Assembly (NCBI GenBank): GCA_003660235.1
Contig: QGON01000069.1
Location: 1-64,000, forward strand
Direction: 5' to 3'
DNA length: 64,000 bases
Origin: a bacterium endosymbiont of Escarpia laminata
GTDB lineage: Bacteria > Pseudomonadota > Gammaproteobacteria > Chromatiales > Chromatiaceae
Shown: positions 46,635 through 55,818 of the stretch, piece by piece
Layout: each line of letters starts with the position of its first letter
How positions within the stretch are numbered: position 1 is the first letter of the stretch
Notes under the pieces: generated by a model
Seen by the model: the letters and a program-made list of their open reading frames with translations, nothing else
What the model was told of the DNA's origin: nothing
Database searches by the model: none
Program-made: the position numbers and the translations under genes

Positions 46635-47735
46635 TCAACCCATCAACTGTTGCAGACAGATATCAGTAAGGGCCTCGAAGTCGATGCCGCCTCGCGCTTC
46701 GTAAACGGGCACGTCTTTCAGCACCTTCGGATAGGGTGCCTGATCCAGTTCGGTGGTATCGCTGAAGAAGCTGCCGTCGGGATACTGGTAGAAGGGCCCC
46801 GGGGATTTCATGATAGTGCCGGTCAGCAGATCCCGGCGCTGCTCCAGGTCCACGCGTTCCACCGTGGTTGCCTCGTTGGAATCGCGCCGCCAGTTGAGTA
46901 TCAGAAAGGCGGATAAGGGTGCCTCGGGGGTGATGCGGTCGTGTCCGTAGACCTGTTCCACTAGCACGTCATATTTGTCTTCCAGGTGCCAGAGTTTGTC
47001 TTGAGGCAGCGCCAGGAAGGACTCACGCTGCTCGCTGGATATCAGGCTGTGCAGGCGTGGATTGTGCACGATAGTGCCGGGGTTGACCCGCGGCAGCTTG
47101 GGGATCCCCACTGCACCTGTGCCACCATCCTGATGGCGGATGAACAGGCGGTCGTTGGTCAGGTAGGAGACCTCGTCGTGATCCATCAGGTGCAGCATCA
47201 GAGTGGACTTGCCGCCGCCGGAGAAACCGGCGATGCCCAGGCAGCCGCCTTTGTATACCAGCCCTGATGCGTGGCAGATCAGCCAGTCTCTGTGCTGTAA
47301 CCAGTTCATGTATTGGGCATTGATGAAGTTGATCACCTGGTTGTCGTATTGCAGACAGGGGCCGGCGGCGATGCACGGGCCGCTGCTCTGCAGGAATACC
47401 ATACCGGTGCGTACCTTCAACACCAGGCGGGCGTCGGGCAGATCCAAATAGGCATCTTTGCGGCCTGTCTTGCCCGGTTCCCGCTTCCAGTCGGTGAAGG
47501 CTACGCCCAGGTCCGGGATATCCCGTTCGATGGCGATAACCTCAAGATCCACCTTATCAGATGGCCCGGTTGCCACATGGGCGAAATAGACCGTGAGCTT
47601 TGCCAGCAGCTCGGCAGAGTTGGAACGCAGCCGCAACGAGCACTCTCCAAGGGCGAGATAGAGCGCTTCATCGACGAGACTGGCACCATCCTGCAGGGCA
47701 GAGGCGGCGGTTTCCATGGTCAGAGTGTTGTTCAT
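46635..47735 (-). CDS. HprK-related kinase of the GAK-like system
   Basis: The 366-residue protein resembles the C-terminal kinase domain of HPr kinase/phosphorylase. Its P-loop is GFSGGGKST (170-178), followed by a YLTNDRLFIR region where HprK has its catalytic Asp. It lacks the HPr kinase N-terminal domain, and no HPr gene lies in the window. Members of this HprK-related group occur beside ATP-grasp enzymes in the neighbourhood named GAK. It may phosphorylate a protein or a small molecule. The ATG overlaps the ATP-grasp stop by 4 bp, so the two are probably made together. Confidence 0.83.
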   Translation of the reverse strand: MNNTLTMETAASALQDGASLVDEALYLALGECSLRLRSNSAELLAKLTVYFAHVATGPSDKVDLEVIAIERDIPDLGVAFTDWKREPGKTGRKDAYLDLPDARLVLKVRTGMVFLQSSGPCIAAGPCLQYDNQVINFINAQYMNWLQHRDWLICHASGLVYKGGCLGIAGFSGGGKSTLMLHLMDHDEVSYLTNDRLFIRHQDGGTGAVGIPKLPRVNPGTIVHNPRLHSLISSEQRESFLALPQDKLWHLEDKYDVLVEQVYGHDRITPEAPLSAFLILNWRRDSNEATTVERVDLEQRRDLLTGTIMKSPGPFYQYPDGSFFSDTTELDQAPYPKVLKDVPVYEARGGIDFEALTDICLQQLMG

Positions 47736-48619
47736 TGTGTAGAGATTTCCCGTATGACGTGTTCGCTATAGAGCCCGGCGGCATCGATGCCGATACCTTC
47801 CTTGGCGCCGCGGAAGCCGCCAAAAGCGGAAACCTCGAATACGATGGGGCCGACATCGGTTTCCGCCACATCGACGGTGGTGAAGTCCATGTCGAACGGG
47901 GCCTGTGCGCGGCGTGCCAGTTCGATGATGTCGTCGGGTGGAAGGTGATTCTCGTAGCGTCCGCCGCTGTGAATGGTGGTATTCCAAGTGTCGCTCTGGG
48001 AGACCCGTGCGTAGGTGCCCAGGTATTCACCCGCCAGAAATACCATGCCCAGATCCCTACCCGGCAGGGCCACTTTCTTCTGGATGTACATCATGGGGTT
48101 CTCTGCCTGGAAGGCTAGGATCTGGGCCTGGATGTCGCTGTCGGACAGTTCTGCGTCGATCACGCACATGCCACGCGCCTTGGTGGAGTAGAGGGGTTTG
48201 AACACCGCGCTGCCGAATTCACGCACCGCAGTCATGGCGGCCGCCACGTTCTCGGTGACTCGGGTCTCGGGCATGGGGATATCCGCGTTGCGCAGGGTTA
48301 CCGTGCAGCTCAGGCGGTCGACCAGGCGCAGGATGTTCAGGGGCCGGCTGAAGATACGCACCCCGGCGTGTTCCGCCACCCGTAACAGTTCCAGGCGGTC
48401 CAGGGTATTGGGGCTGTAGCTGGCGCTGATCTTTTTAATGATCAGACCGTCCAGGGTGCACAGATCCGTATCGCCGTGCAGCAGCCGTTTGCCGGCCAGG
48501 TCCAGTTCCACTTCGCCCATGTCGATGATCCGGCGGTAGCCGGTGCGGGATTCTATGGCGTCGGCCAGTGTCTCGGTGGACCACTTGCCGGGGATGCCGA
48601 TGATGCCAATTTTAAGCAA
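47732..48619 (-). CDS. ATP-grasp ligase of the GAK-like system (RimK-related)
   Basis: The 295-residue protein has an ATP-grasp fold close to RimK and related glutamate ligases. It shows an N-terminal domain (IGIIGIPGKWSTETLADAIE), a central part with AVFKPLYSTKARGM (ATP-binding Lys and loop), PMMYIQKKVALPGRDLGMVF and the metal-binding DFTTVDVAETDVGPIVFEV (Glu and Asn/Asp near 270). Such enzymes join an amino acid or peptide carboxylate to an amine at the expense of ATP. The acceptor is unknown. It overlaps the upstream kinase gene by 8 bp and the HprK-like gene by 4 bp. Confidence 0.83.
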   Translation of the reverse strand: MLKIGIIGIPGKWSTETLADAIESRTGYRRIIDMGEVELDLAGKRLLHGDTDLCTLDGLIIKKISASYSPNTLDRLELLRVAEHAGVRIFSRPLNILRLVDRLSCTVTLRNADIPMPETRVTENVAAAMTAVREFGSAVFKPLYSTKARGMCVIDAELSDSDIQAQILAFQAENPMMYIQKKVALPGRDLGMVFLAGEYLGTYARVSQSDTWNTTIHSGGRYENHLPPDDIIELARRAQAPFDMDFTTVDVAETDVGPIVFEVSAFGGFRGAKEGIGIDAAGLYSEHVIREISTQ

Positions 48620-50533
48620 TGAACAGCTCCTTTATAGGAAGTCGGAAATTAGCGGCCTGCTTCGGATCAGTCTCCAATACACGCTCCAACAGGTAGCGGG
48701 CACGCAGCATCATGGCTCGGGCCAGGGACTTGTCGAGGATGAAACGGGTAGAGGTGGCGAAAGAACGGGCCAGTCCCAGGGCCAGGCGCAGCTCGAAGGT
48801 CTCGTCGCCGGCTTTTATTGCATACTTGCGTGCGAAGCGGTAGAAGCTCTGCACCATTTGCATGATGCGGCGGCGCAAGGGTGCATCCAGTACCTGCAGG
48901 CGGTAATTGGAGACCATGAATACAGACACGTCCTGTACATAGTCCATGTAGCGGGAGCGGTGCAGGTCGATGAAGTTGATACGCTTGGCCAGTGGGTCGT
49001 AAATGATATTGTCGACGTTGAAATCGCCGTGGATATACACCGAGAACGGTGCCTTGAGCTTGGCCTCATAGGCGTGGGTACGCTTGAGCAGGGATTCGAA
49101 GCTGGGTATTTCCAGGCCACACACCTGGCTGTCGCTCTGACGGAACTCGGGGTGGATCTTGTAGACATCCGGCAGCCGCCTGGCCAGTTGCTGCATGTAG
49201 TTGGCGCTGATTTTCTTCTTGCTGCGGGTTTCACGCCATACCGATTCCAGGGTGGCGCACAGATGCCCCATTGTTTTGTTAAGCAGTGACTGGGATTCGC
49301 GCAGCAGGATATGTTCAAAGGTCATGCCTGCCAGGTGCTCGATCAGCAGCGAGGCGGACTGACCGCGCTTGTGGTAGGAGAGGATCTTGGGCGCCAGCCC
49401 GGGGTAGATCTCGTGCCAGCTCTCTACCCCTTCCCGTTCTTCTTTCAGTTTGCGCTTTTTACCATCCTTGAAAATGGCCACATAGCCATCGTCCTGTCCC
49501 TTTGGATTGCTGATGCCCGAGATGGCGCTTCCGGCGCTGCCAGCCATGGAGAGCGAAGCGAAGGCTGGTAGTCCCCGGTAGCCGCGAGGCCGCACTGCTT
49601 ACCCGGCGTGCCTTGCGCCAGAGGGGAAGCAAAGTAGGCATCCGAGCGCGGCGTCCAGTCATCGGGAGCTGGCAACGGAGCGGCAACGAGCTTGCGAGGT
49701 TGTCGCGTAGTGCCAGTGACCGGGACGGCCGGGGCACAAACAGGTTGTCGAAGGCCGAGTCGATTTTGGGGACTGGGATGTCCCAAAATCTATCACGAGG
49801 TCGAAGACTCACTTGAGCGGGTTTCGGCCACGGGTTCAATGGTCAGGCTGTTGAGATTTTTATCGGCCTCCAGGCGGCCGATGGATTCCATCAGATGGTA
49901 GTAGCGGTCGATGTTGATAGGCTGGCCCAGATTGGCGGAGATGATGGCCTCACTGATATTGAGCAGTGCGTCGCCCATCTGCTCGATGCTGTGGGCGACA
50001 AACAGGGCGGCAATCAAATCTTCGGCGTGTTGCTTTTTTTTCAGCAGTTTCGTGTAGTGTTTCAGCAGTTTGCGGTAGTCCTGGTCCAGGAGATGCTCGA
50101 TGTGCCCGAGTTTCAGGGCCAGGCCGGTATCTTTGTCCTGGATGGCGGGTTGCACCATCTGCAGACCGACGCTGACCTGGTCGAGCAGTAGTGTGTAATC
50201 GGCTGGCCGCAGGCAGCTTTTCTTCTGTAGATAGGCCATCTGATGGATGCAGTCCCGGCACAATTCGGCGATGCGTTCCAGATCGGTGGCAATGGACTCA
50301 GCGGCACGCAGGGTTTGGGTTTGAGTATCGTTGCCTTTGTGGCGTACGATCTGTCCCAAACAGCTGTTGTGGATGCGCATCTTGAGGTTATAGGCATAGC
50401 CGCTGCGATCGACAATGCGCTGTGCCTGGGGAGGCGAGGAGGTATCTATGTAGGCATGCAGGTTACCGACCTGGGAGCCGACCTCGGCGATCAGAAAATG
50501 CAGGTTGTCCCGGATGTTTTTGGAAAGGCGCAT
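48612..50533 (-). pseudogene. PhoU-domain and phosphotransferase-kinase fusion, interrupted by the 281-bp element
   Basis: Two frames remain. The 5' part (PhoU-like helical bundle with MRLSKNIRDNLHFLIAEVG and YLQKKSCLRPADYTLLL) covers about 240 residues. The 3' part is an aminoglycoside-phosphotransferase-like kinase with SVYIHGDFNVDNIIYDP (catalytic HGDFNVDN) and INFIDLHRSRYMDYVQDV. Deleting 49535-49815 joins them into one 546-residue frame that reads EPVAETRSGSAISGISNPKG. So the native gene was a PhoU-kinase fusion and is now split. Each half may still be made. The PhoU piece would end SSESSTS, encoded by the element. The kinase piece would start within the element. Confidence 0.82.
49535..49815 (+). 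repeat. 281-bp element, copy C
   Basis: Inserted in the PhoU-kinase gene in the antisense orientation, unlike copies A and B. It is identical by eye. The empty site in element orientation reads GCTTCCGG-AGCGGG. Because this copy is antisense, self-splicing from the mRNA could not restore the gene. Confidence 0.92.
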
Positions 50534-50544
50534 GCAGTGAGCTC

Positions 50545-51015
50545 TCAGTCCAGCGTTCCCAGGTAGACGGATTTTCCGCTCTTTGGGTAATCCATCAGGC
50601 AGCCGGTCAGTGCCTGTGGCAGGAGTTGGATATCTTGCAGTTCACTCAGTTTCTTCCACACAACACCCACTTGGTGCTTGTCGGGCCGGTGGCCGTTTCG
50701 TGGTTGGTAGTTTTCGGGTACAGTGCAGTCGAACAGAAATTCCACCCGCTGGCGGATGCTGGGTGGAATGGTGTCGCGTGGTTTGAACCAGTCGGCCACA
50801 TGCAGCAGGTCACGTATCACAACCTCGGTGTTGATCTCCTCAAGGCATTCCCGGTTAAGGGCTACCAGTAAGGTCTCTCCGGCTTCCTGGGCGCCGCCAG
50901 GCAGGGCATAGCGCTCACCGAGTTCATCATCTTCTTTGCGCAGCAGCAACAGATGTCCATCGCGCACGATCAGCGCACGGGCCGCGTTGCGAATGCCGGG
51001 GATCAGATTTCCCAT
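50545..51015 (-). CDS. Nudix hydrolase
   Basis: The 156-residue protein has a Nudix box GGAQEAGETLLVALNRECLEE (about 42-62), with the E-E pairs of the catalytic helix present. It begins MGNLIPGIRNAARALIVRDG, as in many single-domain Nudix enzymes that clean modified nucleotides or sugar nucleotides. It is the first gene of the operon that runs on to 43252, 11 bp from the PhoU-kinase start. Together with the SixA-Nudix fusion the cluster has two Nudix domains, which argues for a phosphate-rich small-molecule signal. Confidence 0.87.
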   Translation of the reverse strand: MGNLIPGIRNAARALIVRDGHLLLLRKEDDELGERYALPGGAQEAGETLLVALNRECLEEINTEVVIRDLLHVADWFKPRDTIPPSIRQRVEFLFDCTVPENYQPRNGHRPDKHQVGVVWKKLSELQDIQLLPQALTGCLMDYPKSGKSVYLGTLD

Positions 51016-51106
51016 GGTGTTTGCTGCGAGTGTTTCCAGTTTGTAATTCTTCTCATATTAGCCTAGTTTCATGAAGAAAGTACCACAACCTGAAGTATGA
51101 TTTGAT

Positions 51107-52300
51107 ATGGCGACTGTAAAAGTTACGCGCTTGGCGAAGATTCCCGATCTGGTGCGCATAAACCGCTATAGCCGAGCACCGGAACTTGGTCCCCGCATAC
51201 TGTTTTTCAGCGGTGGCTCGGCCCTGACTAAGGTCTGTCAGGCATTGAAGCAATATACCCATAATTCAACCCACCTGGTCACGCCATTTGATTCCGGCGG
51301 TAGTTCGGCAACGCTGCGCAAGGCCTTTGATATGCCTTCCATCGGTGATCTGCGAAGTCGTTTGATCGCCTTGGCCGATGACAGCGTGACCGGTAATCCT
51401 GAGGTATATAGCCTGTTCGCCCACCGTTTTCCAAAGGAGGCGAAGAATCGCGATCTGCTGCGTCAGTTGGACAATATGATCCAGGGCCGGGATCGGATGG
51501 TGGAACCTATCTCCAATCCCATGCGTCGCCTGATCCGCCACCAGCTCGGTTATTTTCGCGAGGCAATGCCCAAGCGTTTTGACTTGCGTGGAGCCAGTAT
51601 CGGCAATCTGATCCTGGCCGGTGGCTATCTGAATAACCATCAACATCTGGACCCGATTATTTTTCTCTTCTCCAAGTTGGTGGAGGTGCGCGGCACGGTG
51701 CGCGCGGTGGTCAACGATCATCTTCATCTGGGCGCGAAACTGGAGGATGGCAGTCAGGTTATCGGTCAGCACCGATTGACCGGTAAGGAAGTGACGCCGC
51801 TGGCCTCACCCATAAAAAAGTTGTTTCTGTCCAGTCGGTTGGACAGGGCGGTGCCTGCCGAGGCAATCCTGCGGAAGAAGAATCGCAAGCTGATCCAGCG
51901 GTCGGAACTGATCTGCTACCCGCCCGGGAGTTTCTACACCAGCCTATTGGCCAACCTGCTGCCCCGTGGTGTGGGGCGAGCCATTGTCGAAACTGGCTGT
52001 CCCAAGGTGTATATTCCCAACCTGGGGCAAGATCCTGAACAGATCGGCATGACCTCTGATCGTATGGTGCAGGCTCTGCTGGCACAGTTGCGCGCCGATG
52101 TGCCTGATGCTTCTGGTGATAACCGGTTGCTGAACTACGTGCTGATGGACGACCGCAAAGGGGCGTACCCATCCTCTTTGTCCAATAGTTTGATGAGGGA
52201 GTTGGGGGTGCAGGTTGTGCGGACGCCGCTGGTCAGCAAGCGTAGCGCACCCTATTACGATGCAGAACTGCTGGTGGCAGCGCTGTTATCAATGACCTGA
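51107..52300 (+). CDS. CofD-related protein of the GAK-like system
   Basis: The 397-residue protein has the CofD/YvcK fold: ILFFSGGSALTKVCQALK near 30-47 is the phosphate-binding start, followed by HLVTPFDSGGSSATLRKAF, NLILAGGYL and a C-terminal region with GCPKVYIPNLGQDPEQ. CofD transfers lactyl phosphate in coenzyme F420 synthesis, and YvcK relatives bind UDP-sugars and control wall precursors. Relatives next to HprK-like and ATP-grasp genes form a separate group in the GAK neighbourhood. It diverges from the Nudix gene with a 91-bp gap that should hold both promoters. The substrate is unknown. Confidence 0.82.
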   Translation: MATVKVTRLAKIPDLVRINRYSRAPELGPRILFFSGGSALTKVCQALKQYTHNSTHLVTPFDSGGSSATLRKAFDMPSIGDLRSRLIALADDSVTGNPEVYSLFAHRFPKEAKNRDLLRQLDNMIQGRDRMVEPISNPMRRLIRHQLGYFREAMPKRFDLRGASIGNLILAGGYLNNHQHLDPIIFLFSKLVEVRGTVRAVVNDHLHLGAKLEDGSQVIGQHRLTGKEVTPLASPIKKLFLSSRLDRAVPAEAILRKKNRKLIQRSELICYPPGSFYTSLLANLLPRGVGRAIVETGCPKVYIPNLGQDPEQIGMTSDRMVQALLAQLRADVPDASGDNRLLNYVLMDDRKGAYPSSLSNSLMRELGVQVVRTPLVSKRSAPYYDAELLVAALLSMT

Positions 52301-52443
52301 CGAGTTTACTACCTGGTACTGCCGGGAACGACTTGGCCAGGATTTATTATACTAAATGGCATTTGTTGTCCTTAGATCAACGCGGCGAGAGATGAATTGG
52401 GTTAGATTGCTCCGATTGGCAAAGACAACAATGAAAACAAAAA

Positions 52444-53943
52444 ATGGATGAGATAAAAGTATTTTTTGATGCGCTTACTTTTAATATCGAAAACGGGGAG
52501 CTGTATGTTCGCATCCTGTTTCAGGTGATGCTATTGCTCGCATCCGCCGTGTTTTCAGGATCAGAAACGGCGTTGTTTTCTCTCAGCCGCATAGATCTGC
52601 AAAAGCTCCGGCAATCGCGCCACAGTGATTCTGAGAGTATTCACGCGATGCTGGATGAGCCGCGCCGTTTGATCATCTCTATCCTGTGTGGCAATGAGCT
52701 GGTCAACATTGCCTCGGCCGTGAATATGACGGCGATTCTGCTGCTGCTATACAGCGAGCAGGATGTGGGCTGGATGAACATAGTGATTATGGTGCCTCTG
52801 TTGTTGCTGATCGGTGAGGTGACCCCCAAGACCATCGCGGTCAGTTATCCCATCAAGTTCACCACCCGTATCACCGCACGGATTCTGCCTCGCTGGATGG
52901 TTTTCATAACTCCGTTGCGTGAGGCGGTGCGTGTGGTCGCTGACTGGATCACCACTCTGGTGGTGGGGGATGCCGTTGACAGGGAAAATATCCTGCAGCC
53001 CGATGAACTCAGAACCCTTCTGGAGGAGGGCGAGCAGACCGGCATTATCGATGCGACTGAAAGGGTGTTGATCGATAACGTGTTGGAGGCATCGGAAACT
53101 GATATTTCGCGCATCATGACACCGGGCCCCCGCATACGATTTCTTGATGCGGACCTTCCTGTTACTGAATTGATCGAGCAGTTCCGTAGCTATCGCCATC
53201 CCCGCATACCTGTCTACCAGGGGCACTGGGACAATGTGATCGGTTTTATCCACTCCGAAGATATATTGAAACTCGTCAGAGGCGAGGATGATCTCTCCAG
53301 GGTTACCCTGGATATGATCCTGAAGCCGGCACATTATGTGCCACCCACCAAGAAGGTGGATGAGATGTTCGATTATTTCCAGATGCACAATACTCGTGTT
53401 GCCATCATTCTGGGTGAATATGGTGAGGTGTTGGGAATTGTCACCATGAAGGATGTGCTGACTTTCATATTCGGAGAAATTTCCGGAACGATGGAGGGGC
53501 AGGAGTATTACAAGGAGGATGATGAGAACAGCTATGTCGTACCCGGTGATATGCGCCTGACAGATTTTTATAACCTCACCAATTTTGCTATTGAAGATGC
53601 GGTGATGTCCACTATCGGTGGTGTCGCCTTCCGCTTATTTGACAGGCTGCCAGAACCGGGTGAGCAGGTAACTCACGAAGGATTCCGCTTCATCGTTAAA
53701 CAACGGAGCGGGTTGAGGATCAGCGAACTCCAGGTTCAGAAAATATCCGCATCAAATAAACAGCAGATTGATACGGCTGGTGACGATACTGCAGTCGGTA
53801 CTGAGGTTGAGGTTGAACCGGATTCAGATAGTGAAGGCAACGATCAAAAGGCATCGCCCGAGACGCTATCTGATGGGAAGGCATCTGATGAAATGGCATC
53901 CGATAAGGTGTCTGACGACACACGGCCGTTGGGAGAGAAGTGA
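52444..53943 (+). CDS. CNNM/CorC-type (DUF21-CBS) membrane protein
   Basis: The 499-residue protein has the DUF21/CNNM membrane domain (about 20-190, with FSGSETALFSLSRIDLQKLR and IGEVTPKTIAV). A CBS pair (about 200-335, with RIMTPGP, RIPVYQGHWDNVIGFIHSED) and a C-terminal CorC_HlyC domain (about 350-430) follow. The last 60 residues are low complexity, with repeats of the SDG/SDE/SDK type (ETLSDGKASDEMASDKVSDD). CNNM proteins export Mg2+ or other divalent cations in exchange for Na+. It overlaps the next, similar gene by 4 bp. Confidence 0.85.
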   Translation: MDEIKVFFDALTFNIENGELYVRILFQVMLLLASAVFSGSETALFSLSRIDLQKLRQSRHSDSESIHAMLDEPRRLIISILCGNELVNIASAVNMTAILLLLYSEQDVGWMNIVIMVPLLLLIGEVTPKTIAVSYPIKFTTRITARILPRWMVFITPLREAVRVVADWITTLVVGDAVDRENILQPDELRTLLEEGEQTGIIDATERVLIDNVLEASETDISRIMTPGPRIRFLDADLPVTELIEQFRSYRHPRIPVYQGHWDNVIGFIHSEDILKLVRGEDDLSRVTLDMILKPAHYVPPTKKVDEMFDYFQMHNTRVAIILGEYGEVLGIVTMKDVLTFIFGEISGTMEGQEYYKEDDENSYVVPGDMRLTDFYNLTNFAIEDAVMSTIGGVAFRLFDRLPEPGEQVTHEGFRFIVKQRSGLRISELQVQKISASNKQQIDTAGDDTAVGTEVEVEPDSDSEGNDQKASPETLSDGKASDEMASDKVSDDTRPLGEK

Positions 53944-55205
53944 TGGACTGGGCTGTAGAACTCTTTCTGATTATCACCTTTTTGTTGCTGAAGGGGTTTT
54001 TCTCCGGCTCCGAAATTGCCATGGTCAATTCGGATAAAGTCAAGTTGCGGCATCAGGCAAAGATGGGAAATCGTGGTGCTGCGTTGGTACTCAAATTGTT
54101 TCGCACGCCAGACGTCATTCTGGGAACCACCCTGGTAGGAACCAATCTGGCTACAGTCACCATATCCACCCTGGGCGCACTGATTTTTATCGATCTGTTT
54201 GGCTCGATGGGTGATCTGATATCAATTCTCGTGCTTACCCCTGTGCTGCTGATTCTGGGAGAAGTTGTCCCCAAGAGCATCTTCCAGCAGAAAGCGGATA
54301 CGATTTCCGGTCGGCTTATCTTTGCCCTGCGTTTTTTCTCTTATCTTTTCTATCCGGTGATCTTCATCTTCAGTCGGATAGCACGTTTCATCACCCGTAT
54401 TGTGGGGAATGGGAGCATCCCACAGAATATGTTCATCACCCGCGAGGAGCTGCGAGTGCTGCTGGATGTATCGGACTCTGCTGCCAACCCATCGACGATT
54501 GATCGCAAGCGTATTCGACGGATCATCCGTTTTGGCGATACCACGGTGGGCGAGGCGATGATTCCTTTGGCTGATGTGGTCGGTTTGAATGAGGCCCGTT
54601 CCATGAAGGAGACGACGCGCCTGGTGATGAAATACGGTTTCAACCGCTTGCCTGTCTATCGGGGTAACATTACCAATATCAAGAAAATCCTGACCCTGAC
54701 TTCATGGGATTTGATGGACCCGGACATCATGGAGAAGTCTGTTGCTGATTATATGCAACCGGTACTGTTTCTTTCGCCAAAGCAGACGATTGATCGGGCG
54801 CTTCCCCAGTTGCAGGCCCGTGACGATCATATGGCGGTGGTGGTGGATGAGTTTGGTTCTGCGGTGGGGATTCTCACCATGGAAGATGTTTTTGAAGAGG
54901 TCGTGGGCGAGATTGATGTAGGATATGACTTTGATGAGTATCATCCAAAGAAGCGGGCCTATATCGAACATGAGAATGAAAACAGCCACCTGATGAGCGG
55001 CAGAATGCCCATATCCGAGGTCAATGATATCCTGTATGCACACTTCCCGGTGGAGGAAGCACATACTATTGGTGGATTGATCATCAGTCGCCTGCGCCAC
55101 ATCCCCTCCCAAGGTGATGTCATCGAAGAGCAGGGTTATCGCCTGAGCGTGTTGGAGGCGGATGAGCGCACAGTCATTAAGGTGCGGGTGGAACGACTGT
55201 TGTAG
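53940..55205 (+). CDS. CNNM/CorC-type (DUF21-CBS) membrane protein, second copy
   Basis: This 421-residue paralogue has the DUF21 domain (FFSGSEIAMVNSDKVKLRHQAKM, LGEVVPKSIFQQ), a CBS pair (AMIPLADVVGL, RLPVYRGNITNIKKIL, HMAVVVDEFGSAVGILTMED) and the C-terminal CorC_HlyC domain (RMPISEVNDIL). It overlaps the first copy by 4 bp, so the two probably form a heteromeric cation transporter. The C-terminus ends shortly after the CorC_HlyC domain and lacks the low-complexity tail of its neighbour. Confidence 0.86.
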   Translation: MMDWAVELFLIITFLLLKGFFSGSEIAMVNSDKVKLRHQAKMGNRGAALVLKLFRTPDVILGTTLVGTNLATVTISTLGALIFIDLFGSMGDLISILVLTPVLLILGEVVPKSIFQQKADTISGRLIFALRFFSYLFYPVIFIFSRIARFITRIVGNGSIPQNMFITREELRVLLDVSDSAANPSTIDRKRIRRIIRFGDTTVGEAMIPLADVVGLNEARSMKETTRLVMKYGFNRLPVYRGNITNIKKILTLTSWDLMDPDIMEKSVADYMQPVLFLSPKQTIDRALPQLQARDDHMAVVVDEFGSAVGILTMEDVFEEVVGEIDVGYDFDEYHPKKRAYIEHENENSHLMSGRMPISEVNDILYAHFPVEEAHTIGGLIISRLRHIPSQGDVIEEQGYRLSVLEADERTVIKVRVERLL

Positions 55206-55270
55206 ATCGAAGAGTCAAAAGTTTGCACTGTTTGAATCAGCAAAGTATTCGATACGCTAGGGAGAATCTT

Positions 55271-55816
55271 ATGACCGCTGAATCTATCATGAGCTTTCGG
55301 CTGGTGAAGTTGAAGCCGACGGATAAGGTGTGTGATGCGTTACGGGTGATGCATGCCAAGCAGATCCGCAATCTGCCTGTGGTGGATGAAAATGATCAGT
55401 TCGTGGGGCTGTTCGGGATTCGTCGCCTGACCAGGTTATTGCTGCCCAAAGCGGCACAGATGAATCTTGGATTGCAGGATCTGAGTTTCATGCCGGATGA
55501 GATGACCGAGATGTCGGAACGGATAAAGGAGGTGAGCCAGCGCCCGGTCTCTGATTTCCTGGAGAAGAAGAAACGTCTGATGTTCTGCAAACCTTCCACC
55601 AGCTTTCCTGAGGTGTTGGAACTACTGGATCAGAGTCCGGACACCAGCCTGCCGGTGATCGTTCTCAAAGGGAAACACAAAAAGCTGGTGGGGATGGTTT
55701 CGGCCTGGGATGTGGTGGAGAAGATGCTGGTGAATATGTGTGAAATGGAATCCGCTTCTGCCGTGGGGACTGGTGATCCGGAGCCTGGCGAGAGCGAAGA
55801 AGAGAAGGCATCCTGA
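55271..55816 (+). CDS. CBS-domain protein
   Basis: The 181-residue protein is a pair of CBS motifs (MTAESIMSFRLVKLKPTDKV and LPVVDENDQFVGLFGIRRL first; LPVIVLKGKHKKLVGMVSAWDVVEKM second). It has no other domain. CBS pairs bind adenosyl ligands such as ATP, AMP or cyclic di-AMP. The ATG at 55271 follows GGGAGAA and is preferred to the earlier in-frame codon at 55223. It lies 2 bp before the permease gene, so it may regulate that transporter. Confidence 0.8.
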   Translation: MTAESIMSFRLVKLKPTDKVCDALRVMHAKQIRNLPVVDENDQFVGLFGIRRLTRLLLPKAAQMNLGLQDLSFMPDEMTEMSERIKEVSQRPVSDFLEKKKRLMFCKPSTSFPEVLELLDQSPDTSLPVIVLKGKHKKLVGMVSAWDVVEKMLVNMCEMESASAVGTGDPEPGESEEEKAS

Positions 55817-55818
55817 CT

